Of a DNA stretch of 64,000 bases, positions 1-13,612 are shown one piece after another. This DNA comes from Zeugodacus cucurbitae (lineage: Eukaryota > Arthropoda > Insecta > Diptera > Tephritidae): assembly GCF_028554725.1 (NCBI RefSeq), contig NC_071671.1, positions 10,722,001 to 10,786,000 of the forward strand. Reading direction: 5' to 3'. Each line of letters starts with the position of its first letter. Position 1 is the stretch's first letter. Position numbers and translations under genes: made by a program. Below the pieces are notes generated by a model. That model was not told the origin of the DNA. It saw only the letters and a list, made by a program, of their open reading frames with translations, and made no database searches.

Positions 1-1865
1 GCTTATTAGGGTACCCTCGTTCAACCAACCAACAAACCATTGAAAGGGTTCTAGGGCTAGAAAATAAGATCAGCAATGTTTACTTCGTGCAATTAACGTT
101 AGGTGGACAAAAGTATAATACCGTTAGCAACATGTTACCGTTGGCTATAACGAAATAAATTCAAAGCGAACGAACGTAAAGACAAGCTGTTGGAAAATAT
201 TTATTATACATACATACATATGTATGTATGTATATAAGTAGAAAAAATACTAAAAAATGGCATTTGAAATAAGAATAAAAAAGCAAAAGGAAAAGGACTC
301 CAAAGGATCCATAAACACTTTTGCCAGTGTGTTAATACAGATATGCGAATATGAAGCTTCCTGTAAGCCCAACTACACATTTGCATGCATTTACATTTAT
401 GTTGTTTGTAGTTGTAATTGGAAAGGATTTGCTGGTAAAATTTATGAGGAGCAGTGCTGGGCAAAAGCTTTGCAAATATATGTACATGTGTATATATGCA
501 TATTTGTTGATGCGCACAACAACAAAACATATTAGAAGTACAAAATATGAGCGTGAGCTGGAAATGAGAGCAACTTTTCGGAGTGGGCAACGCGCAGTAG
601 GGAGATGAGGTGCCATTAGTGTGAGTGCGAAATAAATAATGTGTGTGTATGTGTGTGCACACATCATAAATGCATATATATAGAGTGCAATAAAACTTTA
701 TCTATCTATGTGTATGTATGTGTGCATGCAATTGCTGCATTTCAACGAGTTGCCAGCGAGGGTTAATGTACTGCACACAACGTTGGCGTTGACCAATGTG
801 AAAAAAGTAAACATATGTACATATGTACATATATGGTAGATATATGTGTGTAAATATGTATACAGATACATACATTCATATGTTGAAGAGTATATGCAAA
901 TGGGCGAATGCTACTGGTGGGCTTCTGCAGGTTTAAAGTATGGCTTCAATCAGCGAACGGTTGGGGATTTGTGGGGCGTGTTGTAACATATGGATACGGA
1001 TGTGTTAAACGAGGAAGTGCACAAAAATATACTCGTACATATATAATCAGATGTAAGTATATACTTATTTATGTTTATATACAATATAAAGGCAAGGTAG
1101 CAAGGGAAAAGCTATGATTTCTGCATACTTATGTGTACAAACATATGTATGCTAGCTTCATATATGAGCAAGCGACAGCCTATGAGAACTGTAACGCATG
1201 CGGGGGAAATGAGGGCTGCTCAGCTTGGTAGTTTCAAATATACAAGTTGGCATATGTGTACTTGTGTGTGAGAGCTATACTTATACGTATGATTTTCCTA
1301 AATTTTCCAATGGCAAAATTGCCAAATACCAAACAAAACAACACACGCACACTTTAGCAATCACACACACCAACACACCTACTATATTTAGAAGGCGCGC
1401 ATAATCCCCCTACTACCACCACTGCATGTGCGAATCTACGAGTAACTGCAAATCCTGCATGTCCTATATGTCTCATATAGAGTGCTCATACGTGTATGTG
1501 TGTTTGTGTGAGTGACGTTGGGGGTTGTTTTTCGCATACGCGTTTTCGGCACACATACAATTTTTCACATTTTCCGATTTTTCCACACTTTTTTTCAGCT
1601 TATCGCTTGGCAGCGAGCGCTGTGTCTCCAGCTCACTCGCTCGTTTGCGGTCGCGTGCTCTCTTTCATTCGCACTCTTTCGCATGTGTGAATGCGCGTAT
1701 GCGATATGTTGTGTATTTTCCAGCGCAGGTTATATACAAATTTGCAACAACAACAACAATGCGATAATGTACTCGCAATACAACGTATGAACGAAATAGA
1801 TAATAACTCGCTACATCCGTGCGCTCACACACAACCAAACGCATATGTCACTTCAACCCACCATT

Positions 1866-1895
1866 CACATACATACATACATACATACATACACA
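1866..1895. repeat. (CATA)n microsatellite
   Basis: Tetranucleotide run acatacatacatacataca. Similar shorter runs at 205-235, 14903-14920 and 33160-33195. Confidence 0.9.
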
Positions 1896-3239
1896 TAACT
1901 GTATTTGTTCATGCAGCACAGGTCCTCTATGCTCGCATACGAGCAATGCTCGTGCATACCCGTTACATATACACTTACATATATATGATGCGCATATATT
2001 GGCATTCGCCTTCACATTCGTGTTTTACCGTTAGTGGCACTCGTGTGCTGCGCATGTGAAAAAGAGATGGCACCCGTATGCATATCCCTATTCGCACTTA
2101 CTCGCTACTTCGTGCTTCCGTTCGTCGCTCGCATCGTGTCAAGTCAAATGTGCGACGTTGCTTGTTGGTACATAAATATGTTGTAGCCATCCCCAAACAC
2201 ATGCAAATAGCGGGTAGAGCGCATTACATACGTGTACTACTACTCGCTATACGATAGTATACGAGTAGAAGATATACGAGTACATATATTTGTTGTAATA
2301 TTCGTGTGGAGCGCATAGAAGACATCAGCAGCGACGTTGTTTAACTGCTGCTTCCGAATTCCTAGTGAACAGCGCAGTCACTGTTGACGTCGACGTTGTT
2401 GTTGACGTTGTTTACACCGTTCATTCACTCATAAAAGTCTCATTTTTCGTTACGAAGGGATTGGTGGTTGGGTTGGGGGTGTTGAGGTTGTCAACGCAGC
2501 GCTCTCATTCACTGTTCTAGCATGCAAATGGGTTGTGTGTTTGCATTAGGGTGGGTTGTTGACTTACATATTTGTGGGTGGTATTGCTGGTGAATTTGAC
2601 TTAAGGTTCATCAAGCGTTCAAAGTTTGAGATCTTAGATCGTTTGGGGCTCAAATTGTACGCGATTTTATGTCTCACATGAATGGAAGACCATTGTTCCC
2701 ATGTCGGAAGGAATTAGATAACTTCGAGAGTTTGGCGAATCGAACAAGCACCTGTAATTATAAAGATTATGAGTATAATGAATGAATATGGAATAGAAAG
2801 AGGTTGTAGCACTTCAATATGGTATTCACTCTCACTCTTGAATTGAAATCAATTTTACTTTGATATTGCTCTATGTGTGGATTTTTTGTTAAGTATAGAA
2901 AAATGGCGAATAGAAGGAGATTATAAATTAAAATAGATTATGAATCAAGCGGAAGGAATCTTTCAAAGTTATGTATTAGGTCTACAACCGTTTTTTTTTG
3001 TAAATTTAAGGTTTTTTTTTCACTTAGGTAAGCCTCACCGTACGCATCCGAATATTCTTAGAATTAAAAAATAAACGCGAAATTTCCCGCAAATGTCGAG
3101 AATTCGGCTCAAAAAGTGACGTTTTCGGTTGAGAATAAGTTTGGGATGCAAACAGATTTCTACAAAATTTTGTTGGGTTAATGCTGACACAAATGTCTAA
3201 GATCGATATAAAACCAAACCAAACCATAAAACCAACTCC

Positions 3240-3315
3240 CACAGCAGCCGGTTCTACGCACCGGAGTTGACCCGGATTTTATCCGGTCAAGGGCTGCCCT
3301 TTCGGCGATCTAACC
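3240..3315 (+). repeat. Short interspersed repeat, fragment 2
   Basis: cagccggttctacg, ccggatttta and ggtcaaggg occur in the same order and spacing as in the minus-strand copy at 42871-43020. Only the front half is present. Confidence 0.45.
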
Positions 3316-3623
3316 CTGTTTGGATCGATTAGTTTTAAGTTATTTTTTATCGATATAAAACGATTTAATCGATTTAATCGACCAGCGCTTGACCCTAGAG
3401 ACATCTATTGGAAAACGGCGGAAGCAATTGTAGACCTAATAGAAAATTCGGATATTATAAAATATAAAGGCCTTACTTTTGTCCAACTCCTCGAATTCGA
3501 GAAAATATCACGGTTTGGAAATAATTTTCTGGAACACAGCGTTAATGGATATGATCTATTCTTGGGTCTCAGAGCAAAAAATTTGGAATGATGCTCAACT
3601 AAATAACTGCACTTCTTAATTAA

Positions 3624-3806
3624 GGGGTTAGATGCGTTTCAGGGCTGAAAACAAGGGTTTTACATTCAAAGCCTGATGGGAGGAACTTGCAAAGAGAATA
3701 TTTCCTCGAAATTTACTCCGTTTGACTTGATATTTTTGGTTAATATTTTCAACATGTTGAACTATATATTTTCCAAATATTGAAATATTGAAACCCACCT
3801 AACCAC
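3624..3806. mobile_element. Small TTAA-flanked MITE
   Basis: A 183-bp element whose ends are inverted repeats (GGGGTTAGATGCGTTTC and, reverse-complemented, GTGGTTAGGTGGGTTTC; 14 of 17 match), flanked on both sides by TTAA (3620-3623, 3807-3810). TTAA target duplication is the mark of the piggyBac superfamily; no coding capacity. Confidence 0.6.
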
Positions 3807-4003
3807 TTAAGCGGCTCATACCAGGAAAAGTAACAGCAACAAAGTCTTGCTGGATCAAATAAGATCTGGTCTTCTAATTATAATCTTCAGCCAAAAGCTG
3901 TAACGCTTGAAAAGTGTGGGGAAGCTTCAATTGACAATTATCTTAACTATTCGAAGTCGTAAGCTTCGTTAAGATTATATTTAGATAGCTAAGTCATTGG
4001 TAA

Positions 4004-5142
4004 GGATCGACACACACCACCTTTTTGTCGATTTTAAAGCTGCTTTCGACAGCACGAAAAGGAGTTGCCTTTACGCCGCGATGTCTGAATTTGGTATCCC
4101 CGCAAAACTAATACGGCTGTGTAAATTGACGTTGAGCAACACCAAAAGCTCCGTCATGATTGGGAAGGACCTCTCCGAGCCGTTCGATACCAAACGAGGT
4201 TTCAGACAAGGTGACTCACTATCGTGCGACTTCTTTAACCTGATGCTGGAAAAAATTATAAGAGCTGCAGAGCTAAACCGAGAAGGTACAATCTTCTACA
4301 AGAGTGTACAGCTCCTGGCGTACGCCGATGATATTGATATCATCGGAAGCAACAACCGCGCCTTTTGTTCTGCTTTTTCCCGCATGGATAAGGAGGCGAA
4401 GCGAATGGGTCTGGAGGTGAATGAGGACAAGACGAAATATCTCCTGTCATCAAACAAACAGTCGGCGCATTCGCGTCTTGGCTCCCACGTCACTGTTGAC
4501 AGTCATAACTTCGAGGTCGTAGATAATTTCGTATACCTGGGAACCAGCATCAACAACACGAACAATGTCAGCCTCGAAATCCAGCGCAGAATAACTCTTG
4601 CCAACAGGTGCTACTTTGGACTGAGTAGGCAATTGAACAGTAAAGTCCTCTCTCGACGAACCAAAATCAAGCTCTACAAGTCGCTTATTATTCCCGTCCT
4701 GCTTTACGGTGCAGAATCTTGGACGATGTCAACGTCAGATGAGACGACACTAGGAGTTTTCGAGAGGAAAATTTTGCGTAAGATTTATGGTCCTCAGAAC
4801 ATTGGCAACGGCGAATACCGCAGACGATGGAACGATGAGCTGTACGAGTTATACGACGACATTGACATAGTTCAGCGAATAAAAAGACAGCGGCTACGCT
4901 GGCTAGGTCATGTTGTCCGGATGGACGAAAACACTCCAGCCCTGAAAGTGTTCGATGCAGTACCCGCCGGAGGAAGCCGAGGAAGAGGAAGGCCTCCACT
5001 CCGTTGGAGGGACCAGGTGGAGAGCGACCTGGTTACACTTGGGATCTCCAACTGGCGCCGAACTGCGAAGGAGAGAGAGAGGTGGCGCACTATCGTCGAT
5101 TCGGCTATAACCGGCTAAACGGTTGCAACGCCAATCACATAC
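4004..5142 (+). mobile_element. 5'-truncated non-LTR retrotransposon, RTE-like, copy 1
   Basis: Carries an uninterrupted reading frame to the TAA at 5116-5118 with no proper ATG. It starts just before reverse-transcriptase motif A (VDFKAAFDS) and continues with motif B (GFRQGDSLS), motif C (AYADDIDIIG) and the C-terminal region ending RLRWLGHVVRM and GRGRPPLRW, typical of insect endonuclease/RT elements. The endonuclease and N-terminal RT are missing. The 3' end is very short and runs into a CATA-type tail. A perfect 13-bp target-site duplication, aagtcattggtaa, flanks it (3991-4003 and 5143-5155), so its boundaries are secure. The short 3'UTR and microsatellite tail favour the RTE/BovB clade; the clade is my inference. 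The intact frame shows that this is a young copy. Confidence 0.85.
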
Positions 5143-7499
5143 AAGTCATTGGTAAATCCGGTTTTTTTGCCAGTAGTGAAAGCGTAATAAACTTTAGATT
5201 TCTTTTTTTATATTTTTTCAGATAAGGAATATGCATACGTAAATATGTATGTTAAAGAGAAAAAACATTCTGAAAATAAAAAATCCACCCTAACAAATAT
5301 TGTTTGCAAAGAAACCCTTTTTTCATTTCCGACGGAAGTAAATTTTTTTCAAGAATGTGGGATATATTTTTTCCTTCGATAGTAGCATCTTACCACGTGA
5401 TCTAAAAAACTAAGATAAATCCCATAGCTCCCTAAAAACCCTTATCAAAAAACTGTACGCTCATAATTGAGAGGATAATAAGAGGACAACATGCGTGCGT
5501 ATATACAAATAGTACCCACATTAATGCATATACATATCTACACAAAAGTGATGTACCAATAAAGCATATATGCACACGCACACACAGAGAAATCATACAC
5601 TCTCCGAAAAGCCGTCTAACATACACGAGTTCAGAGGTTTACTTATTTAAATGAGCAGCAATATGAGTAGAAGGTGTAGCGTGAAGCGTGTGACAAACGT
5701 GTGTAAGCGCCGCCATAACATACAACAACAACAGCAGAGTTAGTGGAAGGGATGATAGCAACGCAGTTAGCGTTGGCGCTGACGCCGACAGCAGCGCGCT
5801 GCTATCACATTGCTTATCAGCGAGCGCTTAACTTTACGCTGCTGCAGACATTTGGGGTTGATTTTTTAACGAATGTTGTCTATCCTTTTTGGCCCAGCAT
5901 GTGTTTGTATGTATGTATTTAGATGAATATGAATACATTTAAATAGATACATTCATTTATTTATTATATGAGCGCATATGGATGTTGTTGTTTTGTCGCT
6001 TTACTGGAATAATTTATATACAGACATACATACGATTGCTTAAATTATTGTTTGTATGTATGTATGCCATAGGTGCTCATTTATGTTCATCCAACTCACA
6101 GGACACACATGCGAATGTGTACGAATAACCATCACACAGAGCGCGCTTATAAGTCACTTTGCTGCCGACATCAACGCCGCTGCCAACGCTATTGGAATAC
6201 ACATAACTGATGTGCGCTACGTACGTTGTTGTTTGTTTGTTTTTGTTTTTGTTGTTATTGTTATCATCCTATTTGTGTATGTTATATGTTTCCATTTCCA
6301 TTAGACATGCAAGGACATTCGCATACGAATCGCGTACTCGTACATATGTTGTGTTGTGTCGTGAGCACGCGCTCGCTGCTCCTACAAATCTAACCAGTAA
6401 GCTAGTGCAATCGTCATTTGGTGTATACCTTCGGCTTGACGTATTGTGTGTTGCTGTGCGCTTAACGCGTTCGTACGTTGACATATTCAGTCGGTAGTCG
6501 GTAGTTGCGCGGTCGTACGTGTCGCTCTGTGTGGTGTATTAATGGGCATTGTGGTGTGTTTTTATATATTTTTTATATTTCCAATACAACTCAGTGTTGT
6601 TGTTGTTGTTGTTATTGCTGCGCATATCCTTTTTAGCCCGCAAGTGTAGCTTAGCAAGCATTGTTGTTGCTGTTGTTGTTTATGAGTCGTATAGATAAGC
6701 GAAAGCTATATGAGACAACATGTGTACCACGTCCGCATATACATATGCTTGCTGCCATGCATGTTTGTATGTGTGTTTGTGTGTGTGAACGACACATGCG
6801 CGTTTGTGCGCCCATAAGCGCGCAACACATGCTGTGCCTGCCACCGCAACGCACACACAACAAACATACTCGCATAAGCATATGCACAACAACAACAAAG
6901 CGCTGAAGGAGTAAGTGCGCGCTCGTATGAGATGCTCACTGAGTTGGCCTGGCCCGCAGCCACCCCCTTGGCAGCACATCTACATATATATCACGTATGT
7001 TAATGCCTGTCGTGTGTGACATTCGCAGTCGCAGCGCTGCCTACGCTCGGCTCCTGTGACATCGCTAGCTCCCGTGTCGGCAGCGCTGCTCAACCCGGTG
7101 TTGCTTCCGCTGCACGAGCTGCTGTTGGTGTTGGCGTTTTTTGCGCTGCCAACGCTGCCGCCGCCGCCGCAGTCGCTCGTGCTGGTGTTTTGCTGTTGTC
7201 GTGTGTTACATTTGTGCATATTTTTTGGTAAATCACTCGAATTAGTCGTTTCGAAACAGTTGAACGGTTTGAACACACGTCCACGCAAATAACTCTTTCG
7301 CTTAGCTACATTTCGCTTTTTCAGCAAATGTCCACAACGTTAGATGTCGTTATACGATAGCATCACATCATATTGGTAAGGCCGCCCTATAGGCCACACA
7401 CACGCATACGCACACCCACATATGTATTTGTGTGATGTTCGCTTACACCCACTAACGGTGGCACGCATATGTCGGAGTTTCTGCATTTGCCACATTCGC

Positions 7500-7706
7500 C
7501 TTTTGTCACTCCGTTAGTTTGGTAGCTTCTTCGCCGATCAGCTCGCACGGTAATTGTCCGTTAACAGTTGGCAATTGTTGTTCGACTTGAAGTGCACATA
7601 TTTTTTGCGAACAGTATTCGACGACGCGTAAGCAAGCGAAAAGTGTGATTTAAAGAAAAAATTGTGGTGGAAAAAAATTAAAAAAAAAACTATAAATAAA
7701 ATATTG
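7500..7706 (+). other. Candidate alternative lov leader exon / promoter area
   Basis: The segment after the GC-rich block has fly leader texture: several TCAG-type initiator matches (for example gatcagctcgcacgg near 7540), then gtgtgatttaaag and an A-rich run before a possible donor (attg|gtaaat, 7706/7707). No ORF. This is a weak guess given only because long fly developmental genes often have several distal promoters. Confidence 0.18.
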
Positions 7707-9653
7707 GTAAATAAAGAATAAGTGCAAACCTCGATAAAATCAAAAATTTGTTAATTTTTTCCAAAGTGTGTTATAACTTATAAGAAATAATAACTGATAA
7801 GAATCAGTATTTTAACAATGAACAAGTGTCGAATTATGGCTAAATAATATTCTGTTTTGCCAAAAGTGAATTAAAAATATAAAAAAACTAGATAATAAAA
7901 AATAATAATAAAATAAATATTTAAAATAATAATAATAATATATTTAAATGAGATAAAAATTAATCGTGATATCTAATACATTTTAAAAAATATCATAATA
8001 AAATTTTAAGTTTCAATTTTGAATTTTTGAAAACTTTAAACAACCGATTTCACGTTAAAAATCCAAAGCTACGCACAAAAAATACACAAAAATTTCAAGA
8101 AAATCTAGGGTAGAACTGCATTTGGAAACAGTAATTAGATGAAGTGCTTATAAAAACAATTTCTGTCGAGAAATAAATATTTTGCGCAAATCTGAATCCA
8201 ATTGGTGTTGTATAATTCGATGCGAATTAGTGAACTTACGCTTAAATGTTTTCATAAAGAGTTTTTCAACAGCTGTTTATAAACAAGGAATATAATAATT
8301 AAAAGCATCGTTAGTTTTATGCTATTCTGTTTTCGATCTGCAGGTGCTTTATCAAATAAAATTTGAGGTTGCATTTCTTAGTTGTTTTGAACGAAAAAGC
8401 GTACTTGAAAACTTAAAAAAAATTTTTTCAGTTTAATTAGAATGATTAAATTTGAATTTCTTTCTCGTTTTTAATCAAACTTAAAACCAATTTATTCCAT
8501 CTACTAAATATGTTTTTTTTACTTCAGAAGACTGTTTCAGAGCGTTTAGTTTCGACTAGTAAATTTTCTTCTAATTAATTCGCATGCTTAGAAAATCCAA
8601 ACATTTTGCATCCTGTTGAACATATAAAGCTATAAGAATGCTGTCAATTCATTTATAATATGGAAAAATGTCACAAAGTAAAGAATTAATCACAAATTGG
8701 GAACACTCTTGAAGACAACTTACATTAACAAATTTACCGTGACAACTGATTTTTCGAATTTAAAATATTTATTTCTAAATAATTTCGATTTCTTTCCGAT
8801 AAGTACTTCATTAAAAAGCATTTTCGCCGAATTAATGATTTGATACATAAATTCTTAAAAAATGGTGATTTTTAAGGAATAAATTAAAAAAAAAAAAATT
8901 GTCTTTACACTTTAAAATTGTGTGAACGCTTTAGAAATGACACCTAAAGCTATTAGTATGTTGATTTTGCAGTCAAAATTAGTTATAAAACATTTCATTT
9001 TCATAAGTGACTACTTGAAAGTGATTTTACTTTGCCAGTGTCCTATTTTTGGACAACTATTGTAGAAACTATAACAAAATTTCCTATACCTACACAAACA
9101 AGATGTCATGTCGAATTCGAAAATCAGTAGTAGCCCTAAAACTTGTTCAAACACATCTGTTATTCAAGTGTGCTCAATTAATCATAAAACGGAGTAATAA
9201 ATTAATTGCCCAATTAGTACTTAATTGGTATTAAATTAAAGTTTAAAATTGTCATGCAACACTGTGAAGGTTTTGTTTAGTGAGAAAATAAATTTAGAGA
9301 AATTACAAAAACCCTAAATATATTTTTTTTATTGCACGTGTGACAATAATTCATTCAAATATTCATTAATTAGTCTTCACTTTTACATATAAAACCCAAT
9401 TTACAACTGAAAAAGTCGAATGTTTATCTTTTGAAATTATACAATTTGATTCAAAATTGAGATTACAAAAAAATTTATTCTCACAGCAGTGAAATGAAAG
9501 CACTCTATTAAATGCTAATTTCTCAAGTTGAGTTGAGTACGTTTAAACAACTCAGACGATAAGTCAATTGACGTCATAATATTGTTAATAATACACAATA
9601 GTTCGCATTATAATTTTACTTCTTATCAAATTCAAAAGATTTTTTCTCTCTTA

Positions 9654-10041
9654 TAGCGTTTTTATCCAGGTGCTAATTGATCAATTAACTGGCAACTGCT
9701 CGATTATAACGCTTATTAAGAACGATTTACCATACAAAAAAAATCTAAATTTATTTTTAATTTAATTTTAATCGCCTTTAAAATCAAATGCAAATCTGCG
9801 ACAAAGACGTAGGATGCTTTATCTGCGATTGGTTGAATTTTTGATAAAAAAAAAGCTATGGTAGATGTCGCTGCTGAAAGTATTAATAATCTGATGAAAC
9901 TTACCAACTTCTTATGAAAAGCAAAAACAAAAATATATAACAGCTGATTGGTAATCGAGTAAACGGCAGTATAAAAGGCAAAAAAGGGTTTCTCAATGAA
10001 AATTATAATTGATCAATTAGTTTGGCTGTCTAAAAACGCTA
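9654..10041. mobile_element. Harbinger-like MITE, copy A
   Basis: Inverted ends TAGCGTTTTTA followed by CTAATTGATCAATTA on both sides, flanked by TTA (9651-9653 and 10042-10044). Internal sequence matches copy B at 16265-16657 in the opposite orientation, including the stretch with atctgcgattggttgaat. No ORF. A 3-bp TWA duplication is typical of PIF/Harbinger. Confidence 0.65.
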
Positions 10042-11582
10042 TTAATTGAATAAATTACGATCAAATACCAGTTTTCATTTCATGCTGAAATCACTTACGA
10101 ATTTATTAACTCGCAGAATATAATAAAGTTGTAAAGAATGTGTTTATCAGTAGAATAAGAAAATTTAAATTTTAGTTTTTGAGTTTTTGAAAGTGTGATT
10201 GCAATCGATTCCCGAAATACGTTCATAGCTACTTTGAAAACGCTGTAATTGCCACATTTGTTGACTACTTTAGACATTTTAGAATAATTAGTGGTTTAAT
10301 TGTTTTGTGGTCAAGTATTTTTAATGTAATTATTTAGGAAATTTAAAAAAAATTAAATAAATTATTAATAATAACAAAAACTACAGCTATGTCGAAATGT
10401 TTCACAATTTCCAAGTTCTCTTAAATGGATGCCTCCTAAACTTGTGATTTCGTTTAACCTTAAACATTAAATAAAATAGTTTAACCGCTTTTTTGAACTG
10501 ATCTTGCGGCCAAAAACTTGAATACCTCCAAAGAAAGTATTAAATCCACCTGCAACTTGACATACATAATCACGAAATTCCGTTGATTTTCAAACAGTTC
10601 TAACGATCTCAAGGTCAAAAACTGTTAATGAAAAGTACGCACAAACACCGCAACAAGTGGCAAGTGACAACAATATTTCACCTGAGGAAGCGCAAACACA
10701 AAATACTTGACTGCGAAATTCCGTGAAAAAAAAAACATTATGACAACGGCATGTGTACATATGTTTGATTTATTTAAGTTATTATAACCGCAATTCTAGG
10801 AAGCGCAAACATACATGAAACACCTTGCCATAGGCACACAACAAGTGCATGCGTGACGGCCAACGCTTAATTGCCGTGAGGCGCACAATTAAAATATTGA
10901 CAAGAAAACATTTACCAAACCAAACTAAAGCTGAGTAGCACACTCTAGCGCTCACGCTGGTCATCCGCAAACACATAACGTCACTTGACGATTGACCTGT
11001 CAACACTCAAACACACACACACGCATGAACGCTTGCAGTTGGTTTGCCGCCGTTTGTGCACTGTTTGGCTATTGCGACTGAAAGCAAATTACACACGCAT
11101 TGTCCTTACGCTGTGTGTGTGTGTCAGCAGACGATAAATAATAATAAAAACAGAATGAAACGCATGGAATATAGATTTATGCATGGCACCGCCTACAATG
11201 CCTAAGTGAATGCACGCAACACACACGCACACAAATATGAGCACCTCAATTCTTACCTGCCGAAATGCATATACTCTCGCTGAGTTTACTCCTACTGTAT
11301 GTTGGCATTGCAGCTGTGTGTTTGCCTTTCATGCCACACACATGTGATTGTTGCCATTCATCATGTTTATTTACTGCTATGCCCCTATGAGGCCTCAAGG
11401 ATACCTCATGTGTGTGTGTGTGCGCTCTCTTACATTGAAATTACTTGTTTGTGTTTGTTTTCGTCGGACACTTGTCATAATTGCGCTGTCGTCTGTGCCA
11501 TTGTGGTTGCGCGTCTGCGAGTTGCTCAGTGCTAAACCGACGTCACATGTGTGCACGCATGCAACTCCCATATGTGAACCTT

Positions 11583-11895
11583 GAGTTTGAATATTTTTTT
11601 ATTTCTTTAAAAAAATGCTCTTTGTTGCAGTGCCAAATGAATTTGAAGTGAATTTGGATAAAAAAAAACAATAACAAAATGTGATATTCTAATATGAAAA
11701 TACAATAAATTGTGCAATAATTAGTGGTAGCAGAGGCTAAAACACAGCAGCAAGCGCTGCAAGTAACAAACAAGTGATTACCAAGAGATATTGAAATACA
11801 AAGTGCAGCATTTAAACTAGAAAACATTTCAAGAAATCAGCGAGAATTCGGCAGTGCAAATTTTTGACGTTTACATTTGTGGAATATTATTAAAA
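11583..11895 (+). other. Candidate upstream non-coding lov leader exon
   Basis: AT-rich leader-like DNA (cagcagcaagcgctgc, gtgcagcattta) ends at a near-perfect donor, aaaa|gtaagt, at 11895/11896. There is no conserved ORF. Its start is not defined. It could be a 5'UTR exon joined to the acceptor at 17185; this rests only on the donor and the texture. Confidence 0.25.
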
Positions 11896-12439
11896 GTAAG
11901 TGTACGAAAGCTTATGAAATAATCTAAAACTGCTTATAATTTAATAAGAATTGTGAGAGACCAGTATGTGAAGAAGAAAAAAACATTTTCTAACACCTTT
12001 TTGTTTAAAAAGACTTTATATCAGCTTGACAGCTTCTGTAAAACGTCTGCTAAGTAAGAAAATGAAGAAGAAATTTCTGTCATTTCATGGAAGTCATACT
12101 TGTCTAGTTACTATTTGTTACTATGTAAGTAAAAGTTTATGTAGAACTTAAGAAGAAAGTATATTATTCAAACTAACCTCATTTCATTCGAACATCAGTT
12201 TGAACTCGTCTCCAATAGAACAATCTATCTAACTATCTAGCAGTCAGTAGCTAAACCAATATACTAAACTCAAATCAAACTGTTAATGAATAGTTATCAG
12301 CAATTTAACTACTAATTGTAACTTAATTACCCAAAAAAATAACCAAGTAATTAATACTTAAGAGCCAACCAATTTGTATTAAATTTACTACACAATATAT
12401 AGAGTCTCTGCAGTGAAAAGAATTCAGCATCAGCTCAAA

Positions 12440-13145
12440 ACGTAAGGTTAGGTTAGGTTAAACTGGCAGGCAGTGAGCCACACATAGAACGATTTTGGTC
12501 CTTTGCGGTACCAGATGGAGTGCCGTCACGTAGTCAATGTGAAGTAGTCATCCTTTAGGATGTTTGCGCTTGAAGCGAAGTTCGTGTGGCTTCACTAACG
12601 AATACTCTTCCAGATTATCGTACTGTGAAGCCCCCAAGTGCTGAAGCCGTTGCCTTGACACTGTCGGACACAAGAGTTGTTCCATTGTTTCTCTAGTACC
12701 TTGCTATTGACATTTTCTGCACAAGACTGTGACCCGCGAGTATGCCAACCATGTTCCTACATTTCCTTCTATCGAGCGACAGTAAGAACTTCATGTATTT
12801 CTGATCTACCTCTATTGCACATAACTTTTGCGGTGTTGCAGCCCGGTAGATCCTTCCAGCGGCTTTGAACTTTCTTAACAAGTTCCTTTCTTGATCATCA
12901 TATAGGCAGTGCATGGATTTACCTACGTCGACCACGCTTTCAGATGACAGTTTTACGCCTATTTTGGCAATTTCGGCCACTGTGGCCTTATTTCTGGCGA
13001 CATCCTCCACTGCTGCCCTGCTAACCAAGACATTTTTAGCCGATACGCAGAAAGAGGATATTGCGTTGATTGCAACCTGACTGTCTACGTATATGTTGAT
13101 TCTAGAGTACCGTGGTGGTATATACTGGGATCCGGTAGTTTGAAG
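12440..13145 (-). mobile_element. Decayed jockey/LOA-type LINE 3' end with RNase H region
   Basis: Minus-strand reading gives pieces typical of the C-terminal RNase H and tail of insect non-LTR elements: LDRRKCRNMVGILAGH, then after breaks RLQHLGASQYDNLEE. The 3' end on this strand comes close to ggttaggttaggtta (plus-strand 12444-12460), a common end of such elements in flies. Stops and frameshifts make it dead. The exact clade is uncertain. Confidence 0.6.
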
Positions 13146-13346
13146 CTCAAAAACATATATATAAATTTCAGTTCATAAACCAGTTATTTAGTTAGAGTAT
13201 GGAACACCAGGAGTATGAAACAGCAGAAAAACTTTAAGAAATCCTTTTTTAAATATTACATTTTAATGGACTCAATTAATTGTCTCAATTACCAGCATTT
13301 TTTCTCCAACACAACTTTTTAACACTATTTATATAATAAATTATCT

Positions 13347-13612
13347 ATTTTTGAGGCAATTTTTGTCGTTTCACTCAATTATCGAGACGTCCACTGTAAT
13401 TGAGTAACTTAATTGAGTTACTAGCAATAGATGGAATGTGAGTTGGATCATCGGCTCCTTATCATATTTGAATATATTTTTATTTGAGGCAATTCTTGTC
13501 GTTTCACTCAATTGTCGAGACGTCCACTATAATTGAGTAACTTAATTGAGTTACTAGCAATAGATGGAATGTGAGTTGGATCGTCGGATCTTTATCATAT
13601 TTGAATATAATG
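13347..13612. repeat. 133-bp tandem duplication
   Basis: Two direct copies, about 133 bp period (gaggcaat at 13353 and 13486), about 95% alike by eye. Each contains ttgagtaacttaattgagtta, itself close to an inverted repeat, and tcgagacgtccact. Confidence 0.8.

Noticed and set aside
204..667. Open frames on both strands near the window start (up to 152 codons)
   Set aside because: Built from TATG/CATA simple repeats; His/Tyr/Cys-rich low complexity without any family mark.
3024..3242. 72-residue minus-strand frame (FEPNSRHLREISRLFFNSKN)
   Set aside because: Composition is somewhat protein-like and may be transposon debris, but I cannot place it in a family.
6056..6979. Several overlapping open frames of 70-100 codons
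   Set aside because: TTG/TG repeat translations in all frames; no consistent coding signal.
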